Source of the DNA: Actinomyces sp. HMSC035G02
GTDB taxonomy: Bacteria > Actinomycetota > Actinomycetes > Actinomycetales > Actinomycetaceae
Reading direction: 5' to 3'
DNA: 64,000 nt
Assembly: GCA_001838165.1 (NCBI GenBank)
Contig: KV835868.1
Span: 172,585 to 236,584, forward strand
In this document: positions 1 through 8,174 of the stretch, piece after piece
Layout of the letters: every line of letters starts with the position of its first letter
Numbering within the stretch: the stretch's first letter is position 1
Notes under the pieces: generated by a model
What the model saw: the letters and a program-made list of their open reading frames with translations, nothing else
Told to the model about the DNA's origin: nothing
The model's database searches: none
Translations under genes and position numbers: made by a program

Positions 1-290
1 AACCTATCCGGATGTTCGTAACCTATCCGCGTGAGCGACAGCCAACCTCTGAGGTGCGGGTGCCTGCGGCAACCGGGTGCCTCGTACTCCTGCGGGAAAC
101 ACAGAAGCCTCGGCTTCGGCCCGGATGATAGTGAGTACCCCTGCGGCTGACGTTGTACTCGTGCCCTGTGAAGCAACGACGAACCTGTGCAAGAGGGAGG
201 AATCCTCTCTCGCAGCGTATCCTGGTACATGTTGGCGCGCGGGTGCGTCCCGGCGCGCACAGACTGATTCGTCGATACGAAAGAGGCCCC
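1..290. other. Non-coding left edge, no gene recognised
   Basis: No convincing gene is seen here; the open frames on either strand have no ribosome-binding site or recognisable protein. The 10-mer AACCTATCCG occurs twice, at 1-10 and 20-29, which could be an operator or a trace of a neighbouring element outside the window. The stretch supplies the upstream region of the esterase gene that starts at 291. Confidence 0.4.
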
Positions 291-1175
291 ATGTCCCTCC
301 AGATGCGCGTTGTTCACTTCTGTATGGGTCTTGTGCCTCCGTTGCTCCACAGCGAGACGGCAACTGAGCAGATGGCGCTCCACGCCCCGAAGCCGCATCC
401 GATGCCTCGACGCATGCGTGCGCGTTTCACCGCGACGAGCGAAAATGGCGTTACCCGCGTGTTTCCAAAGCGGGGCCTGCGTTCGGGCGGTGCACTCATC
501 TATCTGCATGGCGGAGCGTACGTGTACCCGATGGTCGTGGGCCAGTGGGGCATCGTCGAGGGCCTTATCGACCGCACGGGCCTGCCCGTCATCATCCCCG
601 ACTACCCGCTCGCCCCCAAGCACACTGCGGCCGAAGCTTTCGACTTCGTCCAGCCCATCGTCGACGAGGCCCAGGCTGAGTTCGGCCGCGTCGTCATCTT
701 CGGCGACTCGGCGGGTGGAGGCCTGGCGCTGTCCCTCGCCATGCAGCGACGCGACGCGGACAAACGTCAGGTGGACGGCCTCGTCCTGTACGCGCCGTGG
801 GTGGATGTGACCATGACGAACCCCGAGATCGAGAAGGTGCAGCTCCGCGACAAGATCCTGCGTGTCCCCGGCCCGGCGTGGGCGGGCCGCGCGTGGGCGG
901 GCGACCTGGATCCGGCTGACTGGCGTGTCAGCCCCCTGTATGGTGACTCGGCGGGACTGCCGCCGATGCGCATCTTCCAGGGAGACGCGGACATCGTGGG
1001 CCCCGACGCGATCGAGTTTGCGCGGAAGGCCGCTCGCGCTGGCGTCGACGTGCGCTTGAGGGTCGAGCCGGATGGCTTCCACGTCTACGTCCTGGGCGTT
1101 CCCACCATTCCCGAGGCCGAGGCCGCCCTTGACCACAGCGCGCGCTTCATCTCGGGGATCCTCACCCAGGCGTAG
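291..1175 (+). CDS. Alpha/beta hydrolase (HSL-type esterase)
   Basis: This 294-aa cytoplasmic protein belongs to the hormone-sensitive-lipase branch of the alpha/beta hydrolases, which hydrolyse short-chain esters. The oxyanion-hole motif is seen as YLHGGAYVYP, the nucleophile elbow as GDSAGG, the acid residue in QGDADIVGP and the catalytic histidine in DGFHVYV near the C-terminus, so the triad is complete. The ATG at 291 was chosen because AAAGAGG lies a few bases upstream; the longer reading from 153 adds a low-complexity leader unlike this family. There is no signal peptide. The gene is alone on its strand and converges on the membrane-protein array. The substrate cannot be told from sequence. 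Confidence 0.85.
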   Translation: MSLQMRVVHFCMGLVPPLLHSETATEQMALHAPKPHPMPRRMRARFTATSENGVTRVFPKRGLRSGGALIYLHGGAYVYPMVVGQWGIVEGLIDRTGLPVIIPDYPLAPKHTAAEAFDFVQPIVDEAQAEFGRVVIFGDSAGGGLALSLAMQRRDADKRQVDGLVLYAPWVDVTMTNPEIEKVQLRDKILRVPGPAWAGRAWAGDLDPADWRVSPLYGDSAGLPPMRIFQGDADIVGPDAIEFARKAARAGVDVRLRVEPDGFHVYVLGVPTIPEAEAALDHSARFISGILTQA

Positions 1176-1232
1176 TCCCGCCCGTTTCACGCGCTGTTTC
1201 ACGGCCTCGTCGATCAGGGGCGAAGGTGACAG

Positions 1233-1255
1233 GCTGCCCGGCGTCACCCGGCAGC
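1233..1255. terminator. Short GC-rich hairpin at end of the membrane-protein array
   Basis: GCTGCC (1233-1238) pairs with GGCAGC (1250-1255) between the convergent esterase and array genes, touching the last base of the array stop codon. No T-run follows on either strand, so its role as a terminator is tentative. Confidence 0.3.
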
Positions 1256-1959
1256 TAGTCGAGCCGCGCGTCCACCAGGGTTTTACTGTGCACGTACATG
1301 TCGATGGTCAGCGGCGTCTGGTCGGGGTGGAGGACGCAGCCTTCGTAGAGCGGATGAATGATGCCCGACAGCTGGGAAATGTCCTGCTCAGAGGTGGCGA
1401 TGGTGAAGGTGTGCTGGGTGCCATCGTCAAAGCGCATGACGAAGTGGTTGTTGTAGCTGGTGCCTCCGGTGAACCACTGTGATCGTGTGACGGTGTCTTG
1501 GGCGTAGCTGCAGGAGGCAACCGCGCGCGGTTGGGGTCCTTGAACCAGGTCGATCACCGCGGGCGTGAGAAAGTAAAAGACCGGTGCGGCAATCACGAGG
1601 ACGCCGCAGGTCATCGAGGCGAGGTTGTCCAGCTGCTTGCGTACAGCCCGCCGATCGCCGGAGCGTTTCGCGGCGCGCAGGTCTTGCACGGAGGCGAGGA
1701 GGGTGGCGACGGCGCCGATGACGACAAGGAGGCCCAGGCAACACAGGATGATGGTGCCAATGAGTTTGCTCTTCCCATACGCGCCCATGTTGCGCATGAC
1801 GACGATGATCGTGATGGTCAGCGCCGGGGGGACGAGGAGGAGCACGAACAGGGAGCGTCCTGTATGGCGGCCCGGCTTCGTGTCGTCGGGCGTGGGGGCT
1901 CGAGGCTGGGGCGGAGTATCAGGAACTGGAGGCAGGTGAGGGGTACTGGGAAAACTCAT
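1255..1959 (-). CDS. Array membrane protein 1 (two-Cys extracellular domain)
   Basis: Last member (234 aa) of a seven-gene tandem family. A proline-rich N-terminus of about 30 residues is followed by three hydrophobic segments (roughly residues 35-57, 62-85 and 117-140) and a C-terminal domain of about 90 residues. That domain carries the family signature: a cysteine just after the last membrane segment (VASCSY), an FDDG turn, and LYEGC followed by a short tail ending DARLD. With three membrane segments and a cytoplasmic N-terminus the domain would lie outside, where the two cysteines could form a disulfide. The start is the ATG at 1959; the longer open frame to 2250 only reads through the upstream gene in another frame. 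No known family was recognised. Confidence 0.75.
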   Translation of the reverse strand: MSFPSTPHLPPVPDTPPQPRAPTPDDTKPGRHTGRSLFVLLLVPPALTITIIVVMRNMGAYGKSKLIGTIILCCLGLLVVIGAVATLLASVQDLRAAKRSGDRRAVRKQLDNLASMTCGVLVIAAPVFYFLTPAVIDLVQGPQPRAVASCSYAQDTVTRSQWFTGGTSYNNHFVMRFDDGTQHTFTIATSEQDISQLSGIIHPLYEGCVLHPDQTPLTIDMYVHSKTLVDARLD

Positions 1960-2000
1960 GGGGAATCGTGTCCTGTGTGTGGAGGCCGTGGGGCCCGGTG

Positions 2001-2687
2001 CTAGCCGAGGTGGGCCTCGATAATCCGCCACGTGCGGGGCATGACCTGTAGCGTCATGGGTGTCTGGCCGGGATGGGTGACGCAGGCGTCGTAGAGGGTG
2101 TCGTAGACCGCGAGGGAGCTGGCGGGTTCGGAGTCCTGCGGTTGCAGGCTGATGTCTTGGACGCGGGTGGAGCCGTCTGCGAGCTGCATTGTGATCTCGT
2201 AGACCTGATAGATGGTGGTTGTGCGCGATCCTCGTCGGCCGCTGCGCCATTCGCGGTCGGCGATGCTACTCGTGCAGCTGGTGACTGTGACCGGTTTTGG
2301 CCCGCTTGCCAGGTCTTGGATGAGTGGGACGATACGCACGGTGCTCAGTATCCCGAAAGAGATGGCGATGGCGACTCGCCCTGCGGCTTTCCAGCGGCGT
2401 CGGCGGGGGATCGCCTTGTCGACGCCGCGGGCCTGCGCCTCGCGAGCGTCGCGCAGCATCACGGGAATCGCCAGCGGGATCGTCAGGCAGGTGAGGAGGA
2501 TGCTGAGGTTCATGCCGATGCCCGTCCACAGGCTGAGCGACCCGTATTGCGCGCCGGTCTTCAGTGCGATCGGGAAGAGGATGAGCGGGGCGAACGTGAG
2601 ACCGCGGATTACGTAGTGGTGGTCAATGAGCTCCCTGTAGTCCTGCCGCGATGGCGGGAAGGAAGGTTCATACGGGGTGGTGCTCAT
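2001..2687 (-). CDS. Array membrane protein 2 (two-Cys extracellular domain)
   Basis: A 228-aa paralogue of the array family. It begins MSTTPYEPSF, has hydrophobic segments around residues 28-45, 52-75 and 105-122, then the extracellular domain with TSCTSS, LADGSTR and LYDAC. It lies 41 bases upstream of array gene 1 and 19 bases downstream of array gene 3, consistent with one transcript. Its short cytosolic N-terminus contrasts with the long low-complexity ones of genes 4, 5 and 7. Function unknown; homology to the neighbours is clear from the shared cysteine spacing and the VTVTSC sequence. Confidence 0.75.
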   Translation of the reverse strand: MSTTPYEPSFPPSRQDYRELIDHHYVIRGLTFAPLILFPIALKTGAQYGSLSLWTGIGMNLSILLTCLTIPLAIPVMLRDAREAQARGVDKAIPRRRRWKAAGRVAIAISFGILSTVRIVPLIQDLASGPKPVTVTSCTSSIADREWRSGRRGSRTTTIYQVYEITMQLADGSTRVQDISLQPQDSEPASSLAVYDTLYDACVTHPGQTPMTLQVMPRTWRIIEAHLG

Positions 2688-2706
2688 GGCTGTCTCCTGT
2701 GTTTTG

Positions 2707-3408
2707 TCAGTCGATGCGCGCCTCGACGATGGACCACGTGTGGGGGTAGACCTCCATGGTCATGGAGGCGGCCCCGGAGCGCCGAGCGCAGGCCTCGTAG
2801 AGGACGCCCGTGAGACCGCCGCGCGAGGCGATGTCGCCCGCATTGTCTGTTCTGATGACCGTGGCGCGCTTGGTGCCATCAGCGAGGGTCATCGTGAAGT
2901 CGTTGTCCCATCCGTTGTCGGGGGCACGATCGGCGCGCGTCTTCGGGTTTGATCGTGGCATCTGCTCGAAGCTGCACGAGGTGACGGTGACGGTGGTGGG
3001 GCCCTCCTTCAGGTCGCGGAAGGCGGGCAGGCCGCGGCTGATCGACTGGAACCCCACGAACAACGCGGTCACGCACAGGACGACGATGGCGAAGGAACGC
3101 TGGTTGTACTTCTCAATATCGACGTCGCGCTTGGCCCGCCAAACGCCGAGGTACGCGAACGCGCACGCGATGAGGAGCCCGGCGACGATGACGAGCCCAA
3201 CGCCGCAGGCCTGCGCTTTCCACACGACGCGATCGCGGCCGAAGTCTGTGTGGTCTCCGATGAACCAGAAGATGGAGATGGCAGCAATGACCAGAGCCAC
3301 GAGGACGGCCCCGATGGCGGTGGCGATCTTTTTGAGGACGCCTGCGCCTGTCGAGCCTTGCGCGGGTGAGGACGCCCGACGAGGAGAGGAAGCGGGGTTG
3401 CGTGACAT
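2707..3408 (-). CDS. Array membrane protein 3 (two-Cys extracellular domain)
   Basis: A 233-aa array paralogue. A Ser/Pro-rich start of about 25 residues precedes membrane segments near 30-50, 68-90 and 105-125. The outer domain reads VTVTSCSFEQ, then TMTLADG, then LYEACARRSG. It is closest to array gene 4, sharing the SFEQ and LYEAC..RSGSA patterns, which suggests a relatively recent duplication. An exact copy of the dispersed 14-mer lies 29 bases upstream of the start. Function unknown. Confidence 0.75.
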   Translation of the reverse strand: MSRNPASSPRRASSPAQGSTGAGVLKKIATAIGAVLVALVIAAISIFWFIGDHTDFGRDRVVWKAQACGVGLVIVAGLLIACAFAYLGVWRAKRDVDIEKYNQRSFAIVVLCVTALFVGFQSISRGLPAFRDLKEGPTTVTVTSCSFEQMPRSNPKTRADRAPDNGWDNDFTMTLADGTKRATVIRTDNAGDIASRGGLTGVLYEACARRSGAASMTMEVYPHTWSIVEARID

Positions 3409-3436
3409 GGGTTCCCTTTCGGGTCGCAGTGGTTGG

Positions 3437-3450
3437 GACGAGGCCGGGGC
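3437..3450 (+). repeat. Dispersed 14-mer GACGAGGCCGGGGC, exact copy
   Basis: An exact copy in the 78-base gap between array genes 3 and 4. It has no dyad symmetry of its own and is followed by GC-rich sequence beginning CCGTGCG. Confidence 0.7.
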
Positions 3451-3486
3451 CCGTGCGCGGGCCTGCCGCGCGTGCGGGCCGACCGA

Positions 3487-4356
3487 TCAGTTGTTGATCC
3501 TCGCGCTCGCGACGACCCTCGAATGCGTGTAGTAGCCGATGGTCATGGTTGCGCTGCCGGAGCGCAGGGCACAGGCCTCGTAGAGGACGGCCGTCACGTC
3601 CCCTTGCCTCGCAATCTCATCCTTGTTGTCTGTCTCGACGGTCTGCGTGTGGGTTGAGCCATCCTCAAACGTCATGATGAACTGGTTCTCATACACGGTC
3701 GAGGTGCCGCCGCGGGCGCGCGACCGACTCGTCTTGTACTGCTCGAAGCTGCATGACGTGACCGTAACAGTGTGTGGGCCGTCGGCGACGTCAAGCACCG
3801 CGGGAACGCCGTTCGACAGCGCGTAAATCGCGAATCCGAGGCCAAAGACGCCGACCATGCCCAGGCCGAGCTGGCGTTGTTGTGCCACTTTCTCGTCGCC
3901 CCGTGCGCTCGCTGTGAGGTAGTTGCGTCGCGTAGCAGCATAGAGGGGAATCATGGCGAGGGCGAAGACGAGTGCGACGGCGCACTTGATGAGGGTCCAG
4001 ACGATCCGTTCCGTGCCGAAGTCGAACATTTCGCCGAAGAAATAGAAGACCATGCCGACGAGGAGACCCACGAGCGCGAGCAGAAGCCACCACCCCGTGT
4101 GCTTGTTCGGTGTCTTGCCCTCGCCGGAAGGATCGGTGGGGGAAGGAACGCTCTGGGAGGCCGCATCAGCGTCCGACGACGCGGCATGCGCCTCCCCGTA
4201 TGGGGTCCCCTGGTATTCCCAACCCTGGTATGACAGCGGCGGCAAGGAAGGCTGCGCGTCTCCCGCTTGCGGCTGCGGCACCTGCGGCTGGTTGGCGGGT
4301 TGACTGCCGTCAGTGGACGGATCGTAGGGGGAGAGATAAGGGTATTGATTGCTCAT
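3487..4356 (-). CDS. Array membrane protein 4 (two-Cys extracellular domain)
   Basis: A 289-aa array paralogue with a cytosolic N-terminus of about 90 residues rich in Pro, Gln, Ser and Tyr, starting MSNQYPYLSPYDPS. Membrane segments lie near residues 91-110, 125-147 and 168-188. The outer domain has VTVTSCSFEQYK, the turn MTFEDGS and LYEACALRSGSA. The N-terminal style resembles the disordered tails of actinobacterial membrane proteins. It starts five bases after the stop of the truncated paralogue at 4362-4637, so the two were probably co-transcribed. Function unknown. Confidence 0.75.
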   Translation of the reverse strand: MSNQYPYLSPYDPSTDGSQPANQPQVPQPQAGDAQPSLPPLSYQGWEYQGTPYGEAHAASSDADAASQSVPSPTDPSGEGKTPNKHTGWWLLLALVGLLVGMVFYFFGEMFDFGTERIVWTLIKCAVALVFALAMIPLYAATRRNYLTASARGDEKVAQQRQLGLGMVGVFGLGFAIYALSNGVPAVLDVADGPHTVTVTSCSFEQYKTSRSRARGGTSTVYENQFIMTFEDGSTHTQTVETDNKDEIARQGDVTAVLYEACALRSGSATMTIGYYTHSRVVASARINN

Positions 4357-4361
4357 GGCTG

Positions 4362-4637
4362 CTACCTGTCGGACGGGTGCTTGACGACGAGCCTAGGGTG
4401 TTTCCTCGGGACCGGGTGCGCTTCCGGGAGAATCCCGGTGTACGGTTGCGACCGGGCACCAACGTGCTTGTCAGTCTTCACAGTACCCCTCACGGCCTCG
4501 ACGAGGGCGCGCATCTCACCCATGCGACGGCTGCCGCGAACACGTTCGTCGGTGGAACCTGCGCCGCTGTGCTGGGGCCTGCCGATGCTCCGGGCGTCGG
4601 GGGGCTGATAGGGGGAGAAGCGTGCTTCGTTGCTCAT
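4362..4637 (-). pseudogene. Truncated array paralogue, 91-aa N-terminal remnant
   Basis: An open frame starting ATG at 4637, with AAAGG upstream, encodes 91 aa beginning MSNEARFSPYQPPDARS. This resembles the N-termini of array proteins 4 and 7 (MSNQYPYLSPYDPS and MSSNNPYAPPTGS). Unlike them it never enters a membrane segment or the two-cysteine domain; the rest is a basic hydrophilic tail. It lies between array genes 4 and 5. The simplest reading is an eighth array member that lost its membrane and outer domains by deletion or frameshift. A functional short soluble protein is the alternative. Confidence 0.5.
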
Positions 4638-4665
4638 AGGGACCTTTTCAGATAGGGCGGGCCTG

Positions 4666-4679
4666 GACGAGGCCGGGGC
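4666..4679 (+). repeat. Dispersed 14-mer GACGAGGCCGGGGC, exact copy
   Basis: An exact copy in the gap between array gene 5 and the truncated paralogue, followed by GCGTGCGGCG, a context close to that of the copies at 3437 and 23126. Confidence 0.7.
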
Positions 4680-4690
4680 GCGTGCGGCGA

Positions 4691-5623
4691 CTAGTCGACC
4701 AGTCGCACGTCGGCGAGGATCCACGTACGGGGATAGTAGTCCAGGATCATCGCCTGTTGTCTGGAATCCCGGTACATGCAGGCGTTGTAGAGAGCTTCGC
4801 CGAGGCCGCCCTGTGTCTGAATGTCGTCCTCGTCGGGCGTTTCGAACATCGTTGTGTGCGAGGTGCCGTCCTCGAAGGTCATCGTGAAGTAGTTTGTGTA
4901 GACGGTCGCCGTTCCGCTGCGAGTGAGATGCTTGGTTGTCTGCCTGTTGTAGAACAGGCAGGAAAAGACAGTCTTGGGCTGGGGGCCCTCCACGAAGTCG
5001 AGGGCCGCGGGCACTCCGTTGCTCAGAGCATAGAAGGCGAGGGCTGCCCCGATGAGTCCCCGTAGGACGGGGCGCCTGTGCCCGGGATTGTCTTCCCCAT
5101 GCATCCCGATTGCCCTCAAGGGGAAGCAGGCAAGCGCCACGATGAAGACAACACTGCACCTGATGAGCGTCCACATGAGGCGCTCGGTGCCGGCCTGGAA
5201 AACATCATCGAACCAGGAAAAACCCAGCGCCAAGAGGAGAACAACCAAGGCGAACAGAAGCCGCGTCATCATGCGTCGCCTGCGTGCTGTTCTGGCCTGG
5301 GACGAGACCCTTATTGCGGACGCTGCCTGGAGATTCGGCGGTGTCGTCGATGTGGTGCCGTACTGCGAGGCGTCGAAGCCGTAGGTGCCGTACGTGGAAG
5401 CGCCGTATGTACCCGCAGCGAGTCCATCGTGGAAAGAATCGTGCTGCCACGTGCCGGTTGAGAGCGTCTCCTCAATGTCCTGGGGGACGCCGTATTGCGG
5501 GGCGTCGCAGTCGTAGCTGCCATATGCACTGGCGCTCGCGTCGTAGTGATCTGAGGGCAGCGTGTCCAGCTCGGGCTGGTCGAAAGAGCAGTCGTCCGGA
5601 TCTGAGGGCTTTCGTGTACTCAT
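4691..5623 (-). CDS. Array membrane protein 5 (two-Cys extracellular domain)
   Basis: A 310-aa array paralogue. Its N-terminal 110 residues are disordered and rich in Tyr, Gly, Ser and Asp, with repeated YG units (YGASTYGTYGFDASQYG). Membrane segments follow near residues 118-137, 148-168 and 185-205. The outer domain reads VFSCLFYN, MTFEDGT and LYNACMYRDS. The long Tyr/Gly tail is unique within the array, so the cytosolic side diverges faster than the outer domain. It lies 46 bases downstream of array gene 6. Function unknown. Confidence 0.75.
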   Translation of the reverse strand: MSTRKPSDPDDCSFDQPELDTLPSDHYDASASAYGSYDCDAPQYGVPQDIEETLSTGTWQHDSFHDGLAAGTYGASTYGTYGFDASQYGTTSTTPPNLQAASAIRVSSQARTARRRRMMTRLLFALVVLLLALGFSWFDDVFQAGTERLMWTLIRCSVVFIVALACFPLRAIGMHGEDNPGHRRPVLRGLIGAALAFYALSNGVPAALDFVEGPQPKTVFSCLFYNRQTTKHLTRSGTATVYTNYFTMTFEDGTSHTTMFETPDEDDIQTQGGLGEALYNACMYRDSRQQAMILDYYPRTWILADVRLVD

Positions 5624-5669
5624 CTGTTACTCGTCTGGTCGTGAATTTTACGAATGGAGTGTGGAGCCG

Positions 5670-6338
5670 TCACGCCTCACGGATGGCCTTAATGATCCCG
5701 CTGCGCGGGTAGACGTCAACGACGATAGACGTTGTGAAAGGGCGGACGACGCAGGCCTGATAGAGGGCATAGTAGGGGCTCGTCGGCTGCGCGAACTCGT
5801 CTTGCGAGTCCGTCCTGATCTTGAAGCGACGCGACTTTCCGTCGTCAAAATGGAGAGTAAAAGTGTTGTAGTAGCGAATGGCGCCGCGACGCCCTCGCTC
5901 GGTCTCAGTACGGAATTTTTCGCAGCTTGTGACGGCTCTCGTCTGTGGGCCGGTGCGGGCGTCTTCGTAGACTTCTGTGAAGGCCCCGCCTCCTGTGACG
6001 ACCATCGTTGTTCCGATGAGTGCAGCGGCAGCAATCAAGATGAATGAGCCGATTGCTGGGCGGCTGTCGCCCGGCCCTTGCAGCGCATCGCGCATTGAGC
6101 GAACGAGCGTTGGGAGGGCTACATAGCAACAGATGCCGCAGACAAGGGACGCCGCAGAGCTGATCATCGCACAGACCAACTCACGGATACCGAAATTGCC
6201 GGACAGAATAAACGCAGCGAACATGACGATCAGGGACGCGAGGAACGCGCAGACCCATATGGTCATGCCGAGCTGTTGCCGAGCGTTGCCCGGACGTATC
6301 TCAGGGGAGAAACGCGAACGACGCGGATACATGCTCAA
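5670..6338 (-). CDS. Array membrane protein 6 (two-Cys extracellular domain)
   Basis: A 222-aa array paralogue with a short basic N-terminus (MSMYPRRSRF). Hydrophobic segments lie near residues 25-46, 52-75 and 95-118. The outer domain has VTSCEKF, the turn FDDGKSR and YALYQACVV, keeping both family cysteines although its sequence is the most divergent. The final residues (GIIKAIREA) match the family's conserved end. Function unknown. Confidence 0.72.
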   Translation of the reverse strand: MSMYPRRSRFSPEIRPGNARQQLGMTIWVCAFLASLIVMFAAFILSGNFGIRELVCAMISSAASLVCGICCYVALPTLVRSMRDALQGPGDSRPAIGSFILIAAAALIGTTMVVTGGGAFTEVYEDARTGPQTRAVTSCEKFRTETERGRRGAIRYYNTFTLHFDDGKSRRFKIRTDSQDEFAQPTSPYYALYQACVVRPFTTSIVVDVYPRSGIIKAIREA

Positions 6339-6387
6339 TTCCTCCTGCTCTTAGATGTCAGCCGGGATCGCTGTACTGTTGGCAGCT

Positions 6388-6401
6388 GACGAGGCCGGCG
6401 G
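6388..6401 (+). repeat. Dispersed 14-mer, 12/14 match
   Basis: GACGAGGCCGGCGG in the 165-base gap between array genes 6 and 7. The remainder of that gap holds no recognisable gene. Confidence 0.45.
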
Positions 6402-6503
6402 GTGCGGGCGCATCCGCTGAGCCGGGTGCGCGCGAGCGCGGGGGCACCTGACCGATAGGCGCGGATGAGTCGGCAGGGGTATTCGTTCATGGACAGGTAC
6501 TCG

Positions 6504-7511
6504 CTAGACGATGCGCGCGTCAGCGATGATCTGCGTGCGCGGATACAGGTCGAGGACCAGTTTCTTCGATGAGGGGTGGTGCGACAAGCATCCGTTGTAG
6601 AGGGTGCCGCGGATGCCGGAGGCCGACTGTAAGTCGTTCTGCTTGTCTGTTTCAACGACGAGGACAAACTTGCTCTTGTCGTCGAGTGTCATGCGGAATT
6701 CGTTCTTATAGCTGCTCGGGGTGGTGTTTGTCGGTGAGCTCTTCACCGGACTTTGGTGGAAGTAACACGAGGTGACTGTCCTGGCCTGGGGTCCTTCGTT
6801 GAGGTCGCGTGCTGCCGGTACTCCGTTGCTGATCGCGATGACTGCGGCGGCAATCCCGACGAGGCAGATGAGGGTATACCCGGACGCCCGAGTTTCGGCC
6901 GAATCGTTCTCGCCTTCTGTGAACAAGATGCGCGTGTAGCGCACCGCGGCGGGGACGAAGGGAATGCATAAGCCTGCGGCTGCGAGCCCGAACAAGCACG
7001 TTGCGAACTGCCATTGAAGTTTGACAGTACCGAAGTCGGTGGCTTGGGTCATTCCGAGGCTCATGAAAAACAGCGCCGCGATGACGATCGTCAAACCTGC
7101 GAACACGTCGGTGCGGATCGGGAGGGTGAAGGCCTTCGCGGACTTATCCTCGCCTGTGGAGCTGTCTTGCGCGTCTGTGTTTGTCGTCGTCGCGTGAGTC
7201 CGTCCAGCGGTGGGTGACGCTGAACGATCTCGCTGGGCAGCGGTCGACGAGGCTGGGGCGCTGGGTGCAGGAGTCGTTGGCTCGCTGTCCGTATGCGCCT
7301 CGGAGATGTATGTGGGCAGGTCCGTGTCGGGTTTTTCCTCCCCGGTGCGAGGGGCGGGAACTCCGTATGGGAACGCAGGATCCGGCCCGTCTGCTGGGGG
7401 TTCAACGGGCACCGGCGCGTTGCGTGGCACTCGCTGCGCAGCCTCCAGGTTCTCCTCGGGCAGCGCTGGTTCTGACCCGGTTGGCGGCGCGTACGGATTG
7501 TTACTGCTCAT
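6504..7511 (-). CDS. Array membrane protein 7 (two-Cys extracellular domain)
   Basis: First-transcribed and longest member (335 aa). About 125 cytosolic residues rich in Pro, Glu, Ser and Thr (start MSSNNPYAPPTGS) precede membrane segments near 133-152, 163-185 and 207-225. The outer domain reads VTSCYFHQ, MTLDDKSK and LYNGCLSHH. A 13/14 match to the dispersed 14-mer falls in the disordered N-terminal coding part (7246-7259). The start is nine bases after the stop of the SGNH-fold gene, so the array is probably transcribed from the kgd side. Function unknown. Confidence 0.75.
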   Translation of the reverse strand: MSSNNPYAPPTGSEPALPEENLEAAQRVPRNAPVPVEPPADGPDPAFPYGVPAPRTGEEKPDTDLPTYISEAHTDSEPTTPAPSAPASSTAAQRDRSASPTAGRTHATTTNTDAQDSSTGEDKSAKAFTLPIRTDVFAGLTIVIAALFFMSLGMTQATDFGTVKLQWQFATCLFGLAAAGLCIPFVPAAVRYTRILFTEGENDSAETRASGYTLICLVGIAAAVIAISNGVPAARDLNEGPQARTVTSCYFHQSPVKSSPTNTTPSSYKNEFRMTLDDKSKFVLVVETDKQNDLQSASGIRGTLYNGCLSHHPSSKKLVLDLYPRTQIIADARIV

Positions 7512-7520
7512 GCCGGGATA

Positions 7521-8123
7521 TTACACGTCCGCCGGGGTCGCTCCCGTCCACTCGTACCAGCCCTGATGCTGGACGATCCACGCCATGAGTGCGTAGCCGG
7601 CTTGGCCAGGCAGGGTCTGCCCGTCCTCGCCGCGCGCGAGGGAGGCGGCCATGTCCTCGAACCACTGGTCGTGAGCGACCAGAGGCGTGTAGCAGTCGAC
7701 GAAGGGGATGCCTCGGCGCGCGCACACCTCGGAGCACGAGGAGGACAGGGCCTTGAGCGACCCGGAGTCCACGCCCGCGAGCGGTGGGGGACCCACAACG
7801 AAGCTGGGGATGCCGAGCGCGGTCGCACGGTCGGTGATGTTGGCCAGGTTTAGGCGCGAGCGGGCCGTCGAGATGCCCGCCGCGACGTCGCCCGGACCCA
7901 CGCCGATGACGAGGCCGTGGGGCTCGCCCTCGGCCAGGCGCGGCAGGACCTCGGCCTCCCAGCGCGCGGCCATCTGCTTCGTCGTCTCGGAGGGCACGGC
8001 CAGGGTCAGGAACGTGGCGGGCAGATCGAAGGTCGAGTGCGCGTTGACGCGACCGACCCAGCCCAGACCTCGGGGGTCGCCGACGCCGGCGACGAGCTCG
8101 TCTCCGATGAAGCAGATCCGCAT
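7521..8123 (-). CDS. SGNH-fold protein lacking catalytic residues
   Basis: A 200-aa protein with the layout of GDSL/SGNH hydrolases, which are normally esterases. It opens MRICFIGDELVAGVGDP, where family members have GDS followed by a hydrophobic residue; the nucleophilic serine position is glutamate. The block III GxND motif is replaced by GPGD, and the C-terminal DxxHP block reads DGQTLPGQAGYA without the histidine. So the fold appears intact while serine, asparagine and histidine are all missing at the expected positions. It sits 51 bases downstream of kgd on the same strand and just before the membrane array. It may bind a ligand rather than hydrolyse one; this is inference from motif alignment by eye. 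Confidence 0.65.
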   Translation of the reverse strand: MRICFIGDELVAGVGDPRGLGWVGRVNAHSTFDLPATFLTLAVPSETTKQMAARWEAEVLPRLAEGEPHGLVIGVGPGDVAAGISTARSRLNLANITDRATALGIPSFVVGPPPLAGVDSGSLKALSSSCSEVCARRGIPFVDCYTPLVAHDQWFEDMAASLARGEDGQTLPGQAGYALMAWIVQHQGWYEWTGATPADV

Positions 8124-8174
8124 GGTGTTCCTTTCCGGTGCCTCCTGCGCCCCCGGTGGGAGCGCCGGCCCTCG

